DNA of 64,000 nt from Kribbella sp. CA-293567 (GTDB taxonomy: Bacteria > Actinomycetota > Actinomycetes > Propionibacteriales > Kribbellaceae), in contig NZ_CP114065.1 of NCBI RefSeq assembly GCF_027627575.1, positions 248,001 through 312,000 on the forward strand, given 5' to 3'. A program made the position numbers and the translations under genes. Shown piece by piece: positions 25,189-33,488 of the stretch. Below the pieces are notes generated by a model that was not told the origin of the DNA, made no database searches, and saw nothing but the letters and a program-made list of their open reading frames with translations. Every line of letters starts with the position of its first letter. Position 1 is the first letter of the stretch.

Positions 25189-26853
25189 TCAGAAGTTCGC
25201 CGCGCAGGTGGTGAGGTTCGCGGTGACCGACGCGCCGCGGGCCACCGTGATCTGCCGGGTCTCCAGGACCTGACCGGTCGGTCGCTCACAGGTCAGCGTC
25301 CAGGCCTCCGTACCGCCTTGCTGGACGACGATCGGGCGCGTCGACGGGTTGGCGTGGTACGTGTAGCTGCCGTTGGCCGGGACGGTCATCGTGGTGTTCA
25401 GGACATCGGGGATGTTGGTGCCGTTCCAGGTCTTGGTGTTGAAGGACTTCTTCAGCCGCAGTACGGCGCCGGCCGGACCAGTGCCGGTGATGACCGAGTG
25501 CCGGGCCGGGTTGATCGTGCTCTCGGCCGCGATCAGGTAGGCCTCGCGATTTCCCTTGCCTGCGGTGCTTCCGGAGCCGAAGTAGTAGTTCGGGATGTTG
25601 CTGAAGGCCGGGTGGAAGCTGCTGGCGCCGACCTCGAAGGTGAAGCCGAGACCGCCTGTCGCGTAGTACGACCAGTCCTCGGTGGTGCCGGTGGTGTCGT
25701 AGAGCTGGTAGCTGTACTGGCTGGAGTAGCCGTTCTGCGCGGCCATCTGGTCACCGAGCGACTTGTAGAGCGTCTCGTCGGGGGTCTTGCCGGCGCTCGC
25801 GTAGCCCGGCGGACGCAGTACGAGGTTGGAGTAGGTGTGGTTGGTGATCAGCGTGGTCGCCTGGTAGCCCGAGAGGAGGGACTGGATGTTGCGCGACTCG
25901 GGCTCACTGAACGCGCTCGGACCGCGGTACGTCTCCGAGGTGAGGCTGGTCGACGCGCCCGGTCCGCCCCAGAAGCCGGCATAGTTGCGGTTGAGGTCGG
26001 TACCGCGCGACTGGTTGGACGACTGCGCGCACTGACCGGGAGTCGGCAGCTGGCCGTTGGTGATCCGGCAGTTCTTCCGCTTCATCTCGTAGCCGAGGGT
26101 GCGGCTCAGGGTGAAGCCGTCGGGATTCACCACCGGGACGATGACCACCCGCGCCTTGTCCAGGATGTTGGTGATCCGCGGCACCACCCCGTCGTTCTTC
26201 AGCAGGTCGTAGGCGAACTCGATGGTCAGCTCACCCGACGGCCACTCCCGCGCGTGGTGCAGCCCCATCATGACGAAGACGGGCTTTCCGCTGCTCACGT
26301 TGACGTCCCGGCTGATCTCGATGCCGCGCACCGCGCGACCCTCCAGCGAGGTGTTCTTCAACGTGATCGGCTTGACCTTCGTCGGGTACTGCTGCGCCAG
26401 CGCGGTCAGGTCGTTGGTGTAGTCGGCCAGCTGCCGGTACGCCGATCGCCCACTGGGCAAGGTCGCCAGGATCGCCCGGCTCCGGACCGCCTTCGCGTAC
26501 GCCGCGTCGGCCGCCTCCCGCTCCTGGTCCGCGCCGACCAGATCGTCCTCGATCACCGACCAGCTGAAGCCGGCCAGCTTCAGCAACCGCCGATCCTGGT
26601 TGCCGTAAGCAACAACATCGACGTACCCCGGCCCGGCCGACTCGGCCAGATCGAGATCGAGGCCGGCCAGCCGCTGGCGATCGGCCGCGGTCGGGGTGTT
26701 GATCCGGAGCAGCTGGATCAACTCCGCGTTCTCGTAGGCCTGCGTCTTGCGATCCGGCGGCGCGGTCGCCTGGACGTTCGCGCCGGCGCCGATCACGACG
26801 GCGGCCGCGATCGCGAGCGGGACAAGTCGGTGCCATCGGGCGGGATGGAACAC
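25189..26853 (-). CDS. Secreted M14 family zinc carboxypeptidase
   Basis: Removes C-terminal residues from extracellular peptides. The signal peptide is about 1-32 (PLAIAAAVVIGAGANVQATA). A propeptide-like region leads to the M14 domain (about 145-430): zinc ligands in LHHAREWPSGE, substrate Arg/Asn region RGTDLNRNYAGFWG, zinc His in TNHTYSNLVL and catalytic Glu in FTFEVGASSFHP. A C-terminal beta domain of about 110 residues follows. The start is GTG 26853 with GGAGGT upstream. It appears monocistronic. Confidence 0.92.
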   Translation of the reverse strand: MFHPARWHRLVPLAIAAAVVIGAGANVQATAPPDRKTQAYENAELIQLLRINTPTAADRQRLAGLDLDLAESAGPGYVDVVAYGNQDRRLLKLAGFSWSVIEDDLVGADQEREAADAAYAKAVRSRAILATLPSGRSAYRQLADYTNDLTALAQQYPTKVKPITLKNTSLEGRAVRGIEISRDVNVSSGKPVFVMMGLHHAREWPSGELTIEFAYDLLKNDGVVPRITNILDKARVVIVPVVNPDGFTLSRTLGYEMKRKNCRITNGQLPTPGQCAQSSNQSRGTDLNRNYAGFWGGPGASTSLTSETYRGPSAFSEPESRNIQSLLSGYQATTLITNHTYSNLVLRPPGYASAGKTPDETLYKSLGDQMAAQNGYSSQYSYQLYDTTGTTEDWSYYATGGLGFTFEVGASSFHPAFSNIPNYYFGSGSTAGKGNREAYLIAAESTINPARHSVITGTGPAGAVLRLKKSFNTKTWNGTNIPDVLNTTMTVPANGSYTYHANPSTRPIVVQQGGTEAWTLTCERPTGQVLETRQITVARGASVTANLTTCAANF

Positions 26854-26977
26854 GGTGACCTCCAGTAGTGAGGTTGTCGCATTGGGTAACTGGAGGGTAG
26901 GGGGCGGGGTGGGTTAGGCGGAAGCCGTTCGGGGAAGAGCGCGGGGAAACTTGCGCGGAGTGTTTCAGGGCTTCCGT

Positions 26978-27003
26978 GTCTGCAGGCTTCCCTGCCTGCA
27001 GAC
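26978..27003 (-). terminator. Hairpin downstream of the SDR gene
   Basis: GTCTGCAGGC (26978-26987) and GCCTGCAGAC (26994-27003) form a perfect 10-bp stem with a 6-base loop, starting 27 bases past the SDR stop. There is no T-tract, so termination is likely but not certain. Confidence 0.5.
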
Positions 27004-27029
27004 TTCCGCGGCCCGTGCCGGGTGTCCGG

Positions 27030-27743
27030 TCAGTCGCGCCAGGTGCGGGCGAGGTCGGGGTACATGTCCTCGGGCGGGCCGGACAGCAACGCCTTCGACT
27101 GCCGGGTGTCGTCGTCGACGAGCACCTCGGTCAGCCCGGCCTCCAGTCCGTCGAGGGCCGCGCTCACCACGTCCTCGGGCCGGTTCTTGGGGATGTCCCA
27201 GCCGGCCATCATGTCGGTGTCGGTGGCCGCGAGGTGCAGCCCGAGCACCTGAGTGCCCTGATCCGCCAGCTCGAGCCGGGTGCTGTTGGTCAGCATCCAC
27301 TCGGCCGCCTTCCCCACGGCGTACGCGCCGGCGTTCGGGAAGGCCCGGAACGACAGGTTCGACAAGACGTTGATGATCCCGCCGCCGCCGTTGGCGCCCA
27401 GGATGGGAGCGAAGGCCCGGGTCACCGCGAGGGTTCCGTAGAAGTGGGTGTCGAGCTCGGCGCGGACCAGCTCCAGGTCGCCGGTCAGCAGGTTCTGGTG
27501 CGTCGTGATGCCCGCGTTGTTGATCAGCAGGTCGACGTCGCGCGCGGCCTCGGCAACAGCGCGAACAGCGTCCGGATCGGTGATGTCGAGGGCCAGCGCC
27601 TTGACTCCGTCGAGATCGATCGTCTCAGGCCGGCGGGCAGTGGCATAGACCATCGCACCCCGCTCGACCAGCTGGCGAGCGAACTCACGGCCGATCCCAC
27701 GGTTGGCGCCGGTGACAAGGGCAGTCGCATTCGTGATCTTCAT
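27030..27743 (-). CDS. Short-chain dehydrogenase/reductase
   Basis: An NAD(P)-dependent oxidoreductase of unknown substrate. The cofactor motif is VTGANRGIG (near residue 8), followed by NNAGI, catalytic Ser in NVLSNLSF and the YxxxK pair in GAYAVGKAAEW. The length from ATG 27743 is 237 residues; in-frame starts at 27767 and 27782 are possible. It is divergent from a MerR regulator gene with an 83-base promoter region between them. Confidence 0.88.
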   Translation of the reverse strand: MKITNATALVTGANRGIGREFARQLVERGAMVYATARRPETIDLDGVKALALDITDPDAVRAVAEAARDVDLLINNAGITTHQNLLTGDLELVRAELDTHFYGTLAVTRAFAPILGANGGGGIINVLSNLSFRAFPNAGAYAVGKAAEWMLTNSTRLELADQGTQVLGLHLAATDTDMMAGWDIPKNRPEDVVSAALDGLEAGLTEVLVDDDTRQSKALLSGPPEDMYPDLARTWRD

Positions 27744-27826
27744 ACCGTCCACGGTAGAATCTGACATCCATGTGAGGTTCAACCCCGACCCATGTGACCT
27801 GCCTCACTACACCCCCCGGAGGATGC

Positions 27827-28183
27827 GTGAAGATCGGCGAACTGGCACGACGTACGGGCGTCAGCGTGCGGTCACTGCGCTACTACGAAGAACAAGGCCT
27901 GATCACCTCCGAGCGCACTTCAGGCGGGCAACGCGTCTACTCGAAAACAACCGTCGGCTACGTCGACTTGATCCAGCTACTGTTCCGCGCGGGCGTCAGC
28001 AGCCGCGACGTCCTGGCGATCATGCCCTGCGCGGAATCCGGCACGACGACACCCGCGATGCTCGACCGGCTCGCCGCCGAACGATCCCGCCTCGACGCCA
28101 AGGTCACCGAACTGATCGCAACCCGCGAACGCCTCGACGGCATCCTCGTCGCGGCTACTGCGCGCTTGCGTATGCCCGCGTAA
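27827..28183 (+). CDS. MerR family transcriptional regulator
   Basis: A small regulator (118 residues) with an N-terminal winged helix (KIGELARRTGVSVRSLRYYE, GGQRVYSKTTVGYVDLIQLL) and a short coiled coil (AAERSRLDAKVTELIATRER). It has no long effector domain. The start is GTG 27827 with GGAGG upstream. CCATGTGA is repeated in the divergent promoter region. It most likely controls the neighbouring SDR gene. The dispersed repeat array begins 40 bases after its stop. Confidence 0.9.
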   Translation: MKIGELARRTGVSVRSLRYYEEQGLITSERTSGGQRVYSKTTVGYVDLIQLLFRAGVSSRDVLAIMPCAESGTTTPAMLDRLAAERSRLDAKVTELIATRERLDGILVAATARLRMPA

Positions 28184-28222
28184 GCGGCGGCTGTATTGCG
28201 GGGTTGTTGCTTCTGCTTTCAG

Positions 28223-28964
28223 CGATGCGGGCGGCGGGGTTGGAGCGCAGCAGCCGTCGCGAGCCCCACACCGAGTTCGCGCGCAGCCCGCGTACCCCGC
28301 GAGCGAACCTGCACCACTCGGGTTCACGCGCGCAGCGCCAAACCTCACGCTGCGATGCAGGCGGCGGAGCGAAGCGCAGCAGCCGTCGCGAGCCCGCGCG
28401 CGCAAACTCCAGCACCGCCGATTCGCCCGCAGCACCACCCATCACCCCGGCGATGCAGCCGGCGTAACGAAGTGGAGCAGGCGCCGCGAGCCCACCCAGC
28501 ACGTACCTGCACACTCGGGTTCGTGCGCGCGGCGCCAAACCTCACGCTGCGATGCAGGCGGCGAAGCGAAGCGGAGCAGCCGTCGCGAGCCACCTCAGCT
28601 CCGCCGCGGGTTTGCGCGCGCAGCCCCATCACGCTGCGATGCAGGCAGCGGAGCGAAGCGCAGCAGCCGTCGCGAGCCCCACACCGAGTTCGTGCGCAGC
28701 GCCAGCACCCGCCCTGCGATGCAGGCGGCGGAGCGAAGCGGAGCAGCCGTCGCGAGCCCGCGTACCCCGCGAGCGAACCTGCACCACGCGGGTTCACGCG
28801 CGCAGCGCCAGACCTCACGCTGCGATGCAGGCGGCGGAGCGAAGCGGAGCAGCCGTCGCGAGCCCGGGCGCACGCGAAGCTCCAGCACTGCGGGTCCGCG
28901 CGGAGCGCCAGCACTCGCCTACGATGCAGCCGGCGTAACGAAGTGGAGCGGGCGCCGCGAGCCC
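28223..28964. repeat. Array of eight dispersed 43-bp repeats
   Basis: Copies start at 28223, 28353, 28451, 28550, 28637, 28717, 28823 and 28922, spaced 80-130 bases. The common unit begins CGATGCAGGCGGCG, passes through GAGCGAAGCG and AGCAGCCGTCGCGAGCC. Copies 3 and 8 form a second type (CGATGCAGCCGGCGTAACG, with GGCGCCGCGAGCCC); copy 1 is diverged. Spacers are also partly repeated: GAGCGAACCTGCACCAC after copies 1 and 6, and CACACCGAGTTCG after copies 1 and 5. Five copies contain GCGAAGC, a sequence known for forming very stable DNA mini-hairpins. Long open frames cross the array on both strands but read as low-complexity Arg/Ala peptides. The 894-base stretch 28184-29077 holds no recognisable gene. 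Confidence 0.85.
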
Positions 28965-29077
28965 ACCCACCGACCAACCAGCACAGCATTGTCGGCCGGG
29001 GATCCGGCAACTAGAGTCGGCCTGCCGGCTGGGGGACCGCCAGGTTCACGGCGATCGACGCTTCGAAAGGTGTTGTC

Positions 29078-29573
29078 ATGCGCATCTCCCCGGGCTTTCT
29101 GAGGTCCAGGCTGGTCAAGAGTGTCACCGGGTTGGCGGTGGTCGCGACGATGGTTGCCGGGGGCGCGCAACCGGCGGCGGCCGACGCCAGCGTGCCGTAT
29201 CTGCGGACGGACCCGACGGCGTACCCGAGCGGGTACGGGGTCGCGCGGGCCGGTTCGGTGAAGTTCTTCAGCACTCAGCGCGCTTCCTACTACTTCGAGG
29301 GTGCACGACGAGTGCGCCGGTGACGGGCAGGGGGACGGGTTCGTCGCGATGATCCGCGGGCGCGCGATCCGTGGCGACGGGACCGTGACCGCCTGGTCTG
29401 AGTGGGAGGGCGACAACAGCGGTTGCGCGGACAACGCCGGGATGATCGCACTGCACAGCTGGGATATGCCGAACCGCCGCATCCTTCGCGTCGAGATCCA
29501 GTTCTGCCTGCGCAAGCCCAGCGGCACGGTGACCGGGTGCGTCCAGCCGTCCTGGCGCAACCAGTACATCTAG
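29078..29573 (+). pseudogene. Secreted protein gene interrupted by a frameshift
   Basis: The first frame (29078-29323) encodes a signal peptide (SVTGLAVVATMVAGGAQPAAA) and a mature start ASVPYLRTDPTAYPSGYGVA, ending soon after RASYYFEG. The second frame continues from about 29300 with HDECAGDGQGDGFVAMIRGR and ends CVQPSWRNQYI at 29573. Removing one G from GGG at about 29298-29300 would join them into one protein of about 165 residues with several Cys. No homologue is recognised. It may be a natural pseudogene, a strain mutation or a base-calling error. Confidence 0.7.
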
Positions 29574-29580
29574 ACGGGCT

Positions 29581-29611
29581 CGCCCGGCAGCACCGATCGG
29601 TGTGCCGGGCG
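29581..29611. terminator. Bidirectional terminator hairpin
   Basis: CGCCCGGCA (29581-29589) and TGCCGGGCG (29603-29611) enclose the palindrome CACCGATCGGTG (29591-29602). The resulting long stem lies between the convergent pseudogene and the YciI gene. Confidence 0.75.
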
Positions 29612-29619
29612 ACAGGTCT

Positions 29620-29982
29620 TCAGGAGTCGGTGCCCGGGAACTGAGGGAACCGGTGGACCTCCTGCGGCCAGTCGAGCGCGACAGCCAGCCGCCCGGCCCA
29701 GTACTTCGCGGTGGCGTCGTCGGGGACTTCGATCACGGCGAAGCCACCCAGGTGTTCCTTGGTCTCGGCGTACGGACCGTCGGTGAATACCGGCTCCCCG
29801 TTCTGCGCCTCGACGCTGCACAACGCGGTCGACGCGTCGATGCCTCCGTTGCTGAAGAGGAAGATGCCCGCCGCCTTCATCTCCTCGACCACAGCTGTTC
29901 CGGAGACCGACTTCGCCCGCAACTGGTCCAGGTTGTGCTCCGGCACCCACTCGTCATTGAAACTGATCAGGTACTCCGCCAC
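29620..29982 (-). CDS. YciI (DGPF-motif) family protein
   Basis: A small ferredoxin-fold protein of the YCII group; the enzymatic role is unknown, and several relatives sit next to sigma factors. The 120-residue protein carries the family motif TDGPYAETKEHLGGF and the N-terminal strand AEYLISFNDEW. The start is ATG 29982 with GAGAGGAGA upstream. No sigma factor gene is adjacent here. Confidence 0.88.
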   Translation of the reverse strand: MAEYLISFNDEWVPEHNLDQLRAKSVSGTAVVEEMKAAGIFLFSNGGIDASTALCSVEAQNGEPVFTDGPYAETKEHLGGFAVIEVPDDATAKYWAGRLAVALDWPQEVHRFPQFPGTDS

Positions 29983-30190
29983 TGCTGTCTCCTCTCAGGT
30001 CATGCCGACGTCCAGCACGGCCGCCGCGCATCAACTCAACGAACAGCAGCACCCCGATACGACACCATCCAGCAGTCCGGTTCAAGACGGGTTCGCACGG
30101 CCGACGGAACAGAAACCCGGTGGAGGGACGGCGCGCCGGAGCGCACTGAATCTTCTCATCAGCGGTGTTCATGATATTCAATGATTCCGT

Positions 30191-30208
30191 GGTCCACGGA
30201 GGTGGACC
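30191..30208 (+). promoter_or_regulatory. Inverted repeat operator candidate of the AbiE-like operon
   Basis: GGTCCAC-GGAG-GTGGACC is a perfect 7-bp inverted repeat with a 4-base spacer, 30 bases before the antitoxin ATG. AbiEi-type antitoxins are known to bind inverted repeats in their own promoter, so autoregulation is a fair inference. Confidence 0.5.
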
Positions 30209-30237
30209 TTAACCTGAATTCGAGGAGGTCGGCCTCA

Positions 30238-31314
30238 ATGACGCAGCCCGCTGCTCGAATGACGGAGCGAGAGTTCCTCGACCGCTCCTTGGCGCTTCTC
30301 AAGGACCGCTTGCCTCCTGGATGGGAAGTCGCAGTCGGGCCCGCCCGATCGGACGGGCCAGACCTGCTCGTCGATCTGGTGAGTCCGGGCGGTGACAGCG
30401 CCGGGCTTTTGATCCAGACGAAACCCTCCTCACCCAGGCTTCGTGACCTGGCTTCAGTCAGCGAATACTTGCGTCTCTGGCGGCACCGATTCCCCCAGGC
30501 GACTCCTGTACTACTCGCGCGCTACCTCGGCCCAACGGTTCGTGACCGCCTTACCGAGGAAGGGATTTCCTATCTCGATCTCACCGGGAACATCCGCCTT
30601 GTCGTTGAGCAACCGGCGGTGTTCTTGGCCGATCGCGGCGCAGACAGCGACCCTTGGAGAGGGCCAGGCCGACCTTCAGGGGATCTTAAGGGGCCGGTCG
30701 CCGCGGCAATCGTCCGCACTTTGATCGACGTCGACCGGGAGTGGCGAATCACCGGGCTCATCGCTGCAGCCGGCACGTCGACAGGTTCGACGTACCGGGT
30801 GGTCGAACTGCTCGAGCAGGAGCGGATACTCGAGCGCGACGGTTCCCAGATCTATGTGCCGGACTGGTCCGCCTTGCTACGGCGCTGGTCGCGTGACTAC
30901 AGCTTCGTCCATAGCAATACGACTACGCGCTGGCTGGCCCCTAGGGGACTGGACCACCTCCAAGGCGTACTGACGGCCGGACAGGTGCCGTATGTCGTTA
31001 CAGGCAGCATCGCGGCTGCAGAGTGGGCTCCGTATGCGCCCGTCCGCGCGGCGATGATTTTCACGCCCGATCCGTCCGCAGCAGCTGCGGAGTGGAACTT
31101 GCGTCCTGCTGAGACCGAAGCGAACGTCCTGCTTGCCGAGCCTTCCGGCAACTACGCCTTCACGCGACCGGTCATAGCGCAGAACTGGCACGGCGTACTG
31201 GCAGCACCTGCTCAAGTGACCGCCGACTTGTTGACCGGCCCCGGACGGAACCCCTCCGAGGGCGAGGAACTACTTGGATGGATGACCCGCAATGAATCCT
31301 CCTGGCGCTGGTAG
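30238..31314 (+). CDS. AbiEi-like antitoxin/regulator with nuclease-like N-terminal domain
   Basis: Likely the DNA-binding antitoxin of a type IV toxin-antitoxin pair. Residues about 20-130 resemble a restriction-endonuclease-like fold (GPDLLVDLV, then GLLIQTKPS, where a Gln replaces the usual Glu of the ExK motif) and end in GISYLDLTGNIRLV. A winged helix follows at about 155-220 (GLIAAAGTSTGSTYRVVELL, IYVPDWSALLRRW). The C-terminal half is of unknown fold. The start is ATG 30238 with GAGGAGGT 8 bases before it. It overlaps the nucleotidyltransferase gene by 23 bases. Codon use is less GC-biased than in the neighbours, suggesting transfer. Confidence 0.7.
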   Translation: MTQPAARMTEREFLDRSLALLKDRLPPGWEVAVGPARSDGPDLLVDLVSPGGDSAGLLIQTKPSSPRLRDLASVSEYLRLWRHRFPQATPVLLARYLGPTVRDRLTEEGISYLDLTGNIRLVVEQPAVFLADRGADSDPWRGPGRPSGDLKGPVAAAIVRTLIDVDREWRITGLIAAAGTSTGSTYRVVELLEQERILERDGSQIYVPDWSALLRRWSRDYSFVHSNTTTRWLAPRGLDHLQGVLTAGQVPYVVTGSIAAAEWAPYAPVRAAMIFTPDPSAAAAEWNLRPAETEANVLLAEPSGNYAFTRPVIAQNWHGVLAAPAQVTADLLTGPGRNPSEGEELLGWMTRNESSWRW

Positions 31315-32158
31315 CCCGGATCTCTTGGTCGCCTCTCGAGGCGCGCTGCTGGACGCACTCAACGCATTGGCCGAACACCGCGACGCCGTCGTGGTCATCG
31401 GCGCCCAAGCGGTCTATCTCCACACCAGCGAAGTGCGTAGCAGGGTGGCCCTCGCTGAGTCGACCAAGGACAGCGACGTGGCGGTCGACCCACAGAAACT
31501 TGCAGACGAACCGCTGCTCGAAGAGGCGATGCTGCGCGGCGGCTTCACTCCGAACCCGATCAAGAACCAGCCTGGCGCCTGGGTAAATGCCGCTGGGCTC
31601 GAGGTCGATCTGATGGTTCCCGCTGTACTGGCGGGCAGCGGAGGTCAGCAGACACGTGGCGCCCGGATTCCGCCGCATTCCAAGCGTGCTGCACGTCGCG
31701 CGCGCGGCCTCGAAGCCTCCATGGTCGACAACTCCCCGATGTACATCAGTGCTCTCGATCCGTCTGATCCCCGACGGCTCCTAGTCGCTGTCGCAGGTCC
31801 CGCGGCGCTGCTGGTGGCCAAACTTCACAAGATTGGTGAGCGCGTCGGCGACTCCAATCCCAAACGCCTGCAGGACAAAGATGCCCATGACGTGTATCGG
31901 TTGCTCGTCGCGATCGAGACCGAAGACCTAGCAGCACCGATGATGCATCTGCTCGGTGCGGAGGTATCCGGAGCAGTGACCGCGGAAGCGCTTACCCACT
32001 TGCGCGAACTGTTTGCTGCGGGTCCGCACGCACATGGCTCCGCGATCGCTGGGCGAGCCGAGGACGGCATCGGAAACCCAGACCAGGTCGCTGCGAGCGT
32101 TTCGGCCCTCGCCGAGGACCTGCTTTCCGCAGTCAGTTTCTCGGCGGTTGCGACCTGA
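31292..32158 (+). CDS. AbiEii-like nucleotidyltransferase (putative toxin)
   Basis: A minimal nucleotidyltransferase-like protein of 288 residues. Visible motifs are VVVIGAQAVYLHT (the GxxAV helix), STKDSDVAVDP (metal-binding DxD) and GLEVDLMVP (third acidic residue). AbiEii-type toxins transfer nucleotides to RNA or protein targets and halt growth during phage infection; this role is inferred from motif and partner. It starts inside the last codons of the AbiEi-like gene, so both are co-translated. The C-terminal part (KDAHDVYRLLVAIETEDL) matches the helical region of the family. Confidence 0.75.
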   Translation: MNPPGAGSPDLLVASRGALLDALNALAEHRDAVVVIGAQAVYLHTSEVRSRVALAESTKDSDVAVDPQKLADEPLLEEAMLRGGFTPNPIKNQPGAWVNAAGLEVDLMVPAVLAGSGGQQTRGARIPPHSKRAARRARGLEASMVDNSPMYISALDPSDPRRLLVAVAGPAALLVAKLHKIGERVGDSNPKRLQDKDAHDVYRLLVAIETEDLAAPMMHLLGAEVSGAVTAEALTHLRELFAAGPHAHGSAIAGRAEDGIGNPDQVAASVSALAEDLLSAVSFSAVAT

Positions 32159-32223
32159 GCCAGCGCGAACATCCACTACGTCTCAAGCAATGGCCCGGCC
32201 TGCCGGTTCATGATCCCGGATGC

Positions 32224-33378
32224 TCATTGGCGCGTATGGGTGAGGCCGGCGAGCTGGTTGGTCAGAGATCGGCGGAAGGCGGGGAAGCGGGAGAGCAACC
32301 GGAGTACTGCGTTGCGGGACGGCCGGGCAAAGGGTGGGACGGTTGCTACTCGGGTCAGGCGGTGGGCGAGGGCTACTACCCGAACAGCTTCGGCGCGACT
32401 CGCTGCGGCGTACTGGTCGAGTTGACTCTCATTGCCGGTCGTCAGTGCTGCCGACAGTGCCTCCCCAAGAGTGACGGCGTCTCGGAGGCCCAGGTTCATG
32501 CCCTGGCCGCCAGCGGGACTGTGGGTGTGGGCGGCGTCGCCGGCCAGCAGGACTCGGCGGTCGCGGTACCGGTCGGCCACCCGCTCATGAATCCGGAAGC
32601 GTGAACCCCAGACCACCTCGGTGACGCGGACCGGAGCGCTCTGCGGACCGCGCAGTTCAAGGAGGCCCTGCGCGTAGGCGACGTCCGGCCGCTCGGGAGC
32701 ATCGTCGACCTCCGCGACCAGCCGGAACGAGCCGTCGGGCAGGGGAGCCACCACCAGCATGCCGGGGCGGGACAGGTAGAGCTGAACGACGTCGTGCTGT
32801 AGCCCGTCCTGCACCCGTACGTCGGCCAGCGTGAAGTTCAGCGCGAGCGTGTCCGAGTGATCGAAGCCCAGCCCGGCGGCGTCGCGGATCTTGCTGTTCA
32901 TCCCGTCGGCGGCAACGACGTACCGGGCAGTGACCACGTCTCCACTGTCGAGCGTCACCTCGGCTCCTTCGGCGCTCTGGGTCACGTCGACTGCGGCGTA
33001 CGGGCGATGCACCGAGCCGCCCAACTCCTCCAGCCGCTCCAGCAGCACCTGCTCGGTGACCTGCTGCGGAACCATCAGCACATACCGGTACGCCGACGCC
33101 AGCTCGCGGAACTGCAGCGGCACCAGCGCGCGGTCACCGTCGCGGATGGCGAACTGCTCGGCGTGGATCCCGGCCGTGGTGAGTTGCTCGGTCACGCCGA
33201 TCCGCTCGAGCATCTCCAGCGTTCGCGGATGCACCACACAAGCGCGCGAGGTGTTCGCACCGGCCGCCAGCCGGTCGACCACCACGACCTCGTGACCGCG
33301 GTCGACCAGACCGACGGCCAGCGCCAGCCCGACCGGACCGGCTCCCACGATCACCACGTCAGCCCGCTTCGGCATCAT
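32224..33378 (-). CDS. FAD-dependent aromatic-ring-type monooxygenase
   Basis: A class A flavoprotein hydroxylase (PheA/TfdB-like) that would insert oxygen into an aromatic or polyketide-like substrate using NAD(P)H. FAD motifs are VVIVGAGPVGLALA at the N-terminus and the GD-motif LLAGDAAHTHSPAGGQGMN near residue 270. The length of 384 residues lacks the extra C-terminal thioredoxin-like domain found in larger members. The start could be ATG 33378 or 33375. It is divergent from a TetR gene, with palindromic operators between. Confidence 0.88.
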   Translation of the reverse strand: MMPKRADVVIVGAGPVGLALAVGLVDRGHEVVVVDRLAAGANTSRACVVHPRTLEMLERIGVTEQLTTAGIHAEQFAIRDGDRALVPLQFRELASAYRYVLMVPQQVTEQVLLERLEELGGSVHRPYAAVDVTQSAEGAEVTLDSGDVVTARYVVAADGMNSKIRDAAGLGFDHSDTLALNFTLADVRVQDGLQHDVVQLYLSRPGMLVVAPLPDGSFRLVAEVDDAPERPDVAYAQGLLELRGPQSAPVRVTEVVWGSRFRIHERVADRYRDRRVLLAGDAAHTHSPAGGQGMNLGLRDAVTLGEALSAALTTGNESQLDQYAAASRAEAVRVVALAHRLTRVATVPPFARPSRNAVLRLLSRFPAFRRSLTNQLAGLTHTRQ

Positions 33379-33401
33379 CCCGGCCCACCCTCTCAGTCAA
33401 A

Positions 33402-33476
33402 GTCAACAACCGTTGGCCAACGCTTGTTGACTTCAACAGTAGGGCGATCCGGCGAGCAGGTCAACAGGTGTTGACC
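33402..33476. promoter_or_regulatory. TetR-type operators between monooxygenase and regulator
   Basis: GTCAACAA (33402-33409) and TTGTTGAC (33424-33431) flank the palindrome CGTTGGCCAACG (33411-33422). Further on, GGTCAACAGGTGTTGACC (33459-33476) is a perfect 8-bp inverted repeat with a 2-base centre, ending 12 bases before the TetR start. The shared GTCAACA half-site suggests one protein binds both and represses both promoters. Confidence 0.7.
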
Positions 33477-33488
33477 TAGGATGGCGCC

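Noticed and set aside
28223-28964. Repeat array read as a CRISPR
   Set aside because: Repeats are 43 bp and imperfect, spacing varies from 80 to 130 bp, spacers share sequence with each other, and no cas gene is in the window.
28196-29014. Long open frames through the repeat array on both strands (up to 272 codons)
   Set aside because: They exist on both strands, follow the repeats, encode Ala/Arg low-complexity peptides and lack ribosome binding sites. High GC makes stop-free frames common.
29983-30180. Possible tRNA or attachment-site remnant before the toxin-antitoxin genes
   Set aside because: A GGTTCAAG-like string is present but no cloverleaf can be built and no integrase is nearby.
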